From the NCBI GenBank assembly GCA_024304875.1, contig JAMWZF010000115.1, positions 1 through 8,654 of the forward strand: a stretch of DNA of 8,654 nt, given 5' to 3'. A program made the translations under genes and the position numbers. The notes beneath the pieces were generated by a model that was not told the origin of the DNA, ran no database searches, and saw nothing but the letters and a program-made list of their open reading frames with translations. Position 1 is the stretch's first letter. Every line of letters starts with the position of its first letter. This document shows, piece by piece, positions 5,473-8,654 of this stretch. The stretch comes from Paracoccaceae bacterium. Its GTDB lineage: Bacteria > Pseudomonadota > Alphaproteobacteria > Rhodobacterales > Rhodobacteraceae.

Positions 5473-7426
5473 GGCAGACGATCTCCTATCCGCCACCGAA
5501 GTCACCTACGACGCCTCCTCGATCGAGGTGCTGGAGGGGCTGGAACCCGTGCGCAAGCGCCCCGGCATGTACATCGGCGGCACCGATGACCGGGCGCTGC
5601 ATCACCTCGTGGCCGAGATCCTCGACAACTCGATGGACGAGGCGGTGGCGGGGCACGCCTCCCGGATCGAGGTGGAACTGCACGAGGACTACTCGCTGAC
5701 GGTCCGCGACAACGGCCGCGGCATGCCCTTCGACCCGCACCCCAAGTTCCCCGGCAAGTCGGCGCTGGAGGTGATCCTCTGCACCCTGCACGCGGGGGGC
5801 AAGTTCTCGGGCAAGGCCTACGAGACCTCGGGCGGCCTGCACGGGGTCGGCGCCTCGGTGGTCAACGCGCTGTCGGATTCGATGGTCGTGCAGGTGGCGC
5901 GCGACCGCAAGCTGGTGGAGCAGCGGTTCTCGCGCGGCATCCCCCTCGGCCCCGTCGAGGAGATCGGCGCGGCGCCGAACCGGCGCGGCACGACGACGAC
6001 CTTCCACCCGGACGAAGAGATCTTCGGCTCGCACAAGTTCAAGCCCGCCCGGCTGTTGAAGATGGTCCGCTCCAAGGCCTACCTCTTCTCGGGGGTGGAG
6101 ATCCGCTGGAAATCGGCCATCGACGACGGCGAGACGCCGCTCGAGGCCACCTTCCACTTCCCCGGCGGCCTCGCCGACTACCTCGGCGAGCAGCTGAACG
6201 GCGCCTCGACCTACGCGGCCGCCCCCTTCGCCGGCACCGTGGACTTCAACGAGAAGTTCGGCGCGCCGGGCAAGGTGGAATGGGCGATCAACTGGACGCC
6301 CTCGCGCGACGGCTTCATCCAGTCCTACTGCAACACGGTGCCGACGCCCGAAGGCGGGACGCACGAGGCCGGCTTCTGGGCCGCGATCCTCAAGGGCATC
6401 CGCGCCTACGGCGAGCTGGTGAACAACCGCAAGGCGGCGCAGATCAACCGCGACGACCTGATCACCGGGGGCTGCGCCCTCGTCTCCTGCTTCATCCGCG
6501 AGCCGGAGTTCGTCGGCCAGACCAAGGACCGGCTGGCCACGACCGAGGCCCAGCGGCTGGTCGAGGGCGCGGTGCGCGACCATTTCGACAACTGGCTGGC
6601 CTCGGACACCAAGTCGGCGGGCGCGATCCTCGACTTCCTCGTCCTGCGCGCCGAGGAGCGCCTCCGCCGGCGGCAGGAGAAGGAGACCGCCCGCAAGTCC
6701 GCCACCAAGAAGCTGCGCCTGCCGGGCAAGCTGGTGGACTGCTCGGCCGGATCGCGCGAGGGGACCGAGATCTTCCTCGTCGAGGGCGACAGCGCCGGCG
6801 GCTCGGCCAAGATGGCACGGGACCGCAAGACGCAGGCGCTGCTGCCTCTGCGCGGCAAGATCCTCAACGTCCTCGGCGCGGCCTCGGCCAAGCTGGGGTC
6901 GAACGCCGAGATCTCGGACCTCACGCAGGCCCTCGGCACCGGCCTCGGCACGCGGTTCAACCTCGACGACCTGCGCTACGAGAAGGTCATCATCATGACC
7001 GACGCCGACGTGGACGGCGCCCATATCGCGGCGCTGCTGATGACCTTCTTCTTCTCCCAGATGCGGCCCCTGATCGACAACGGGCATTTGTATTTGGCCT
7101 GCCCGCCCCTGTTCCGGGTGACCCAAGGAGCCCGGCGGCTCTACTGCCTCGACGAGGCCGAGAAGGACGCGGCACTGGCCAAGGGCCTCGGCGGCAAGGG
7201 CCAGATGACGGTCTCCCGCTTCAAGGGCCTCGGCGAGATGGACGCCAAGGACCTGAAGGAAACCACGATGGACCCCGCCACCCGCAAGCTGATCCGCGTG
7301 ACCATCGACGAGGACGAACCCGGCGAGACCGGCGACCTGGTGGAGCGGCTGATGGGGAAGAAGCCGGAATTGCGGTTCCAGTACATCCAGGAGAACGCTA
7401 GGTTCGTCGAGGAGTTGGATGTTTGA
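5471..7426 (+). CDS. parE: DNA topoisomerase IV subunit B (ParE)
   Basis: The 651-residue ATPase subunit of topoisomerase IV, which with ParC decatenates daughter chromosomes and relaxes supercoils. The GHKL ATPase domain has E49 with DNSMDE (52-57), DNGRGM (80-85) and the ATP lid GGLHGVGASVVNALS (121-135). The transducer domain spans about 225-395. The TOPRIM domain has E438 in EGDSAGGSA (438-446), DADVDGAHI (511-519; metal-binding D511 and D513) and FKGLGEM (585-591 approx.). The C-terminus ends in RFQYIQENARFVEELDV, the usual type-IIA ending. Absence of a long C-terminal insertion and the wording VRKRPGMYIGGTDDRALHHL favour ParE over GyrB. The start chosen is ATG 5471 (MADDLL) with weak AGAG 9 bases before it; ATG 5438 and TTG 5411 are in frame but lack a ribosome site. 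The stop abuts the low-GC gene that follows. Confidence 0.95.
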   Translation: MADDLLSATEVTYDASSIEVLEGLEPVRKRPGMYIGGTDDRALHHLVAEILDNSMDEAVAGHASRIEVELHEDYSLTVRDNGRGMPFDPHPKFPGKSALEVILCTLHAGGKFSGKAYETSGGLHGVGASVVNALSDSMVVQVARDRKLVEQRFSRGIPLGPVEEIGAAPNRRGTTTTFHPDEEIFGSHKFKPARLLKMVRSKAYLFSGVEIRWKSAIDDGETPLEATFHFPGGLADYLGEQLNGASTYAAAPFAGTVDFNEKFGAPGKVEWAINWTPSRDGFIQSYCNTVPTPEGGTHEAGFWAAILKGIRAYGELVNNRKAAQINRDDLITGGCALVSCFIREPEFVGQTKDRLATTEAQRLVEGAVRDHFDNWLASDTKSAGAILDFLVLRAEERLRRRQEKETARKSATKKLRLPGKLVDCSAGSREGTEIFLVEGDSAGGSAKMARDRKTQALLPLRGKILNVLGAASAKLGSNAEISDLTQALGTGLGTRFNLDDLRYEKVIIMTDADVDGAHIAALLMTFFFSQMRPLIDNGHLYLACPPLFRVTQGARRLYCLDEAEKDAALAKGLGGKGQMTVSRFKGLGEMDAKDLKETTMDPATRKLIRVTIDEDEPGETGDLVERLMGKKPELRFQYIQENARFVEELDV

Positions 7427-7438
7427 GTGAGAGATACA

Positions 7439-8128
7439 ATGAAACTTGAGGAAATTTCGCGAAATCCAATTGAAGCTCTTGAAGCGATCCTTTTGGAACT
7501 AGAATCTGTTGCCAACAGCTGGTCTGGCGATCTTGAAGACCTCTCTAAGAGAAGTAAAGACAGATACTCTCAGATACAGTTTTGCCTAGCTGCAGCAAAA
7601 AGAGCGGCATCTTATCTCACGGACGAGGGGTTGAAAAATACTATTCTTTCAAATCTCGAATTCAGTGAGAATCCTCAGGTACCATCAATCGCAAGATCGG
7701 CACGTATCTGCCAAGAAGGTATCTATATAGAAAAACTTGATAAACACTTCGAAGATGCAGATGAATCTGACGAGTTCAACATATCTGTACTGACGCAGGA
7801 CGAGAAAGCAGAAATAAGAGAGCTCTTTGCTTCAGCTCGCAAGATGACAATGGAAGCAAAGGAAATTCCGGACCAAAGAAAGCGCAGAATTATTCACTTT
7901 ATTCACAAGGCGGAGAATGAGCTAGCGAAAGACAAGTCTACGTTTTCCTACTTCATGGCGGCAGCTTACGAAGTGAGTGACCTTACTCGAAAATTCGGAA
8001 ACGATGTTCAGCCAATTGCCGAAGCAGTTGAAAAAGCGAGAACAATCACAGAGAAGAAAGTTACTGGATCTGCTCCTGCGATCGAATCTGAAAAGAAGCC
8101 AAAAGCCCTCCCATCTCCAAAAGATTGA
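7439..8128 (+). CDS. Low-GC hypothetical protein, charged and helical
   Basis: A 229-residue protein of unknown function, mostly charged amphipathic helix. The N-terminal helix LEEISRNPIEALEAILLELESV (3-24) is followed by QIQFCLAAAKRAASYL (45-60). The second half resembles small accessory proteins found in many bacteria: LTQDEKAEIRELFASARKM (118-136), then DQRKRRIIHFIHKAENELAKDKSTFSYF (145-172), AAYEVSDLTRKFGNDVQPI (175-193), a helix ending KARTITEKKVTG (199-210), and a Pro/Lys tail ending LPSPKD. No enzyme motif, signal peptide or membrane segment is seen. Two 60-base stretches I counted are 40% G+C, against 60-80% in parE, a sign of recent acquisition. ATG 7439 has GAGAG about 6 bases ahead; an in-frame GTG at 7427, flush with the parE stop, is the alternative start. 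It probably depends on parE read-through transcription or an unseen promoter. Function cannot be assigned. Confidence 0.8.
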   Translation: MKLEEISRNPIEALEAILLELESVANSWSGDLEDLSKRSKDRYSQIQFCLAAAKRAASYLTDEGLKNTILSNLEFSENPQVPSIARSARICQEGIYIEKLDKHFEDADESDEFNISVLTQDEKAEIRELFASARKMTMEAKEIPDQRKRRIIHFIHKAENELAKDKSTFSYFMAAAYEVSDLTRKFGNDVQPIAEAVEKARTITEKKVTGSAPAIESEKKPKALPSPKD

Positions 8129-8266
8129 GCATAGACACTTCACGGGTCTTGGTGCGGCAAGGATTTTGCTAGTGCTATGTGGTCGCAACCTAAGCGTGCG
8201 CTCCTGAGCATCTACTTCACAAGAATATTCAACTAAATCTCCGTTCGCGCTCGTCGTGTTAGAGGC

Positions 8267-8346
8267 ACGCGTTGCGCGTCACGGAAGGGTCGGGCGCGGC
8301 CCGGGCTTGCAGCCCGTGCCAACACCATTGCAACGCGCTGCGCGTT
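8267..8346. repeat. Cluster of three short hairpins with 3-base loops
   Basis: Three compact inverted repeats sit in 80 non-coding bases: ACGCG-TTG-CGCGT (8267-8279), CGGGCT-TGC-AGCCCG (8302-8316) and AACGCG-CTG-CGCGTT (8332-8346). The outer two are also 13-base near-direct repeats (one mismatch), and CGCGTTGC (8268-8275) pairs with GCAACGCG (8330-8337), so a larger cruciform enclosing the middle hairpin is possible. No T-run follows. It could end transcription of the low-GC gene, or be a REP-like or mobile-element remnant. Apart from these hairpins, I see nothing coding between 8129 and 8400. Confidence 0.5.
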
Positions 8347-8383
8347 AACCTTTCGGCAGGAAAAATTAAAACAATATCAACGG

Positions 8384-8399
8384 GTTCACAACTGTGAAC
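8384..8399. repeat. Palindrome at the IS66 insertion boundary
   Basis: GTTCACA (8384-8390) and TGTGAAC (8393-8399) are exact 7-base complements around a 2-base centre. The right arm ends one base before the inferred IS66 end at 8401. IS66-family elements duplicate 8 bases of target, so TGTGAACT (8393-8400) is the expected duplication; the other copy would lie outside the window. Confidence 0.5.
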
Positions 8400-8400
8400 T

Positions 8401-8654
8401 GTAAGCGGCGCCTGGAGGTCACCGGGTTTTCAGCTTGACGGCAGGAAGTTCCACGGGAGGAGTTCATCGACCCGGCTTGCGGGGTGGCCCGCAGCGATGG
8501 CTTCGAGGGTGGCCTTGAGGTAGGTGAACGGTTCGACGTCGTTGATCTTTGCGGTCGCAATCAGCGAAGCGATGCGGCCCCAAGCGCGGCCGCCTTCATC
8601 ATGACCTGCAAAAAGTGCGTTCTTCCTCGTCAGAGCGATTGGACGGATCAGGTT
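8401..8654 (-). mobile_element. IS66-family insertion sequence, one end (rest beyond window)
   Basis: The element starts at 8401 with GTAAGCGGCGCCTGG. IS66-family terminal inverted repeats characteristically begin GTAA, and the transposase stop codon lies only 29 bases inside, the usual layout of the right end. The transposase C-terminus fills the rest to the window edge. The element reads toward the low-GC gene, tail first. Whether it is complete, and whether tnpA and tnpB are present, cannot be seen. The exact end is inferred from the GTAA motif and has not been confirmed against the opposite repeat. Confidence 0.78.
8430..8654 (-). CDS. tnpC: IS66 family transposase (TnpC), C-terminal part only
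   Basis: The last 74 residues of the DDE transposase that moves IS66-family elements. Read on the minus strand from the window edge (AAC at 8654-8652), it gives RPIALTRKNALFAG (4-17), HDEGGRAWGRIASLIATAKI (18-37), NDVEPFTYLKATLEAIAAGHP (38-58) and the hallmark ending ASRVDELLPWNF (59-70), followed by LPSS and TGA (8430-8432). This matches the conserved IS66 C-terminal element. The last catalytic acidic residue normally lies just before the RPIAL segment, so it and the rest of the DDE core are outside the window. The visible part is uninterrupted, so nothing suggests a broken copy. It is cut by the window end. Confidence 0.9.
   Translation of the reverse strand, partial: NLIRPIALTRKNALFAGHDEGGRAWGRIASLIATAKINDVEPFTYLKATLEAIAAGHPASRVDELLPWNFLPSS

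Noticed and set aside
5486..7126. 546-codon minus-strand frame opposite parE
   Set aside because: parE is certain on the plus strand; the antisense frame is a composition artefact.
7890..7907. Two adjacent DnaA-box-like sequences, TTATTCACT and TTATTCACA
   Set aside because: They lie inside the low-GC gene and encode an Ile-His-Phe-Ile-His repeat. AT-rich coding sequence makes such matches likely, so no origin is claimed.
7922..8188. 88-codon minus-strand frame opposite the end of the low-GC gene
   Set aside because: Overlaps a better-supported gene, lacks a ribosome site, and has a Cys/Phe/Arg-rich translation without a pattern.
1..8654. CRISPR arrays, tRNA or rRNA genes
   Set aside because: No regularly spaced repeats, tRNA cloverleaf signatures or conserved rRNA segments were seen on either strand by eye.

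Overview
The window is GC-rich (about two thirds G+C over most of its length) and looks like an alphaproteobacterial chromosome, most likely Rhodobacterales (Paracoccus/Rhodobacter-like). This rests on ParE sequence style, heavy use of GC-ending codons and GC-rich intergenic palindromes. No species can be named from the sequence alone.

Left part (1-4435), all genes on the minus strand, read right to left: an Fe(II)/2-oxoglutarate dioxygenase of the isopenicillin-N-synthase-like type (3506-4435), an extended-SDR NAD-dependent epimerase/dehydratase (2555-3454), a major facilitator transporter (1255-2448) and a NorM-like MATE efflux pump cut by the window edge (<1-1197). Gaps are 51, 106 and 57 bases, so co-transcription is plausible. 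Two enzymes followed by two exporters suggests modification and export, or detoxification, of a small molecule; this is inference. Near-identical GC-rich palindromes lie just 3' of the stop codons of the two enzyme genes.

Middle part (4436-7426), plus strand: a HEPN-like helical protein of unknown function (4587-5204), a 50-residue predicted secreted peptide with two cysteines behind a near-perfect Shine-Dalgarno (5223-5375), then parE, the ATPase subunit of topoisomerase IV (5471-7426). The parE leader holds a perfect 9-base DnaA box and a 9-bp inverted repeat that would pair over the parE start codon.

Right part (7427-8654) is accessory. Base composition drops to about 40% G+C immediately after the parE stop, in a 229-residue charged helical protein of unknown function. 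It is followed by a non-coding stretch with three compact hairpins, then by the end of an IS66-family element (8401 to beyond 8654) carrying the C-terminus of its transposase on the minus strand. The IS abuts a short palindrome. The region downstream of parE therefore looks like an insertion site for foreign DNA.

No complete, clearly new system is visible. The least-explained items are the HEPN-like gene with its small secreted peptide, the parE leader, and the low-GC gene fused to the end of parE.
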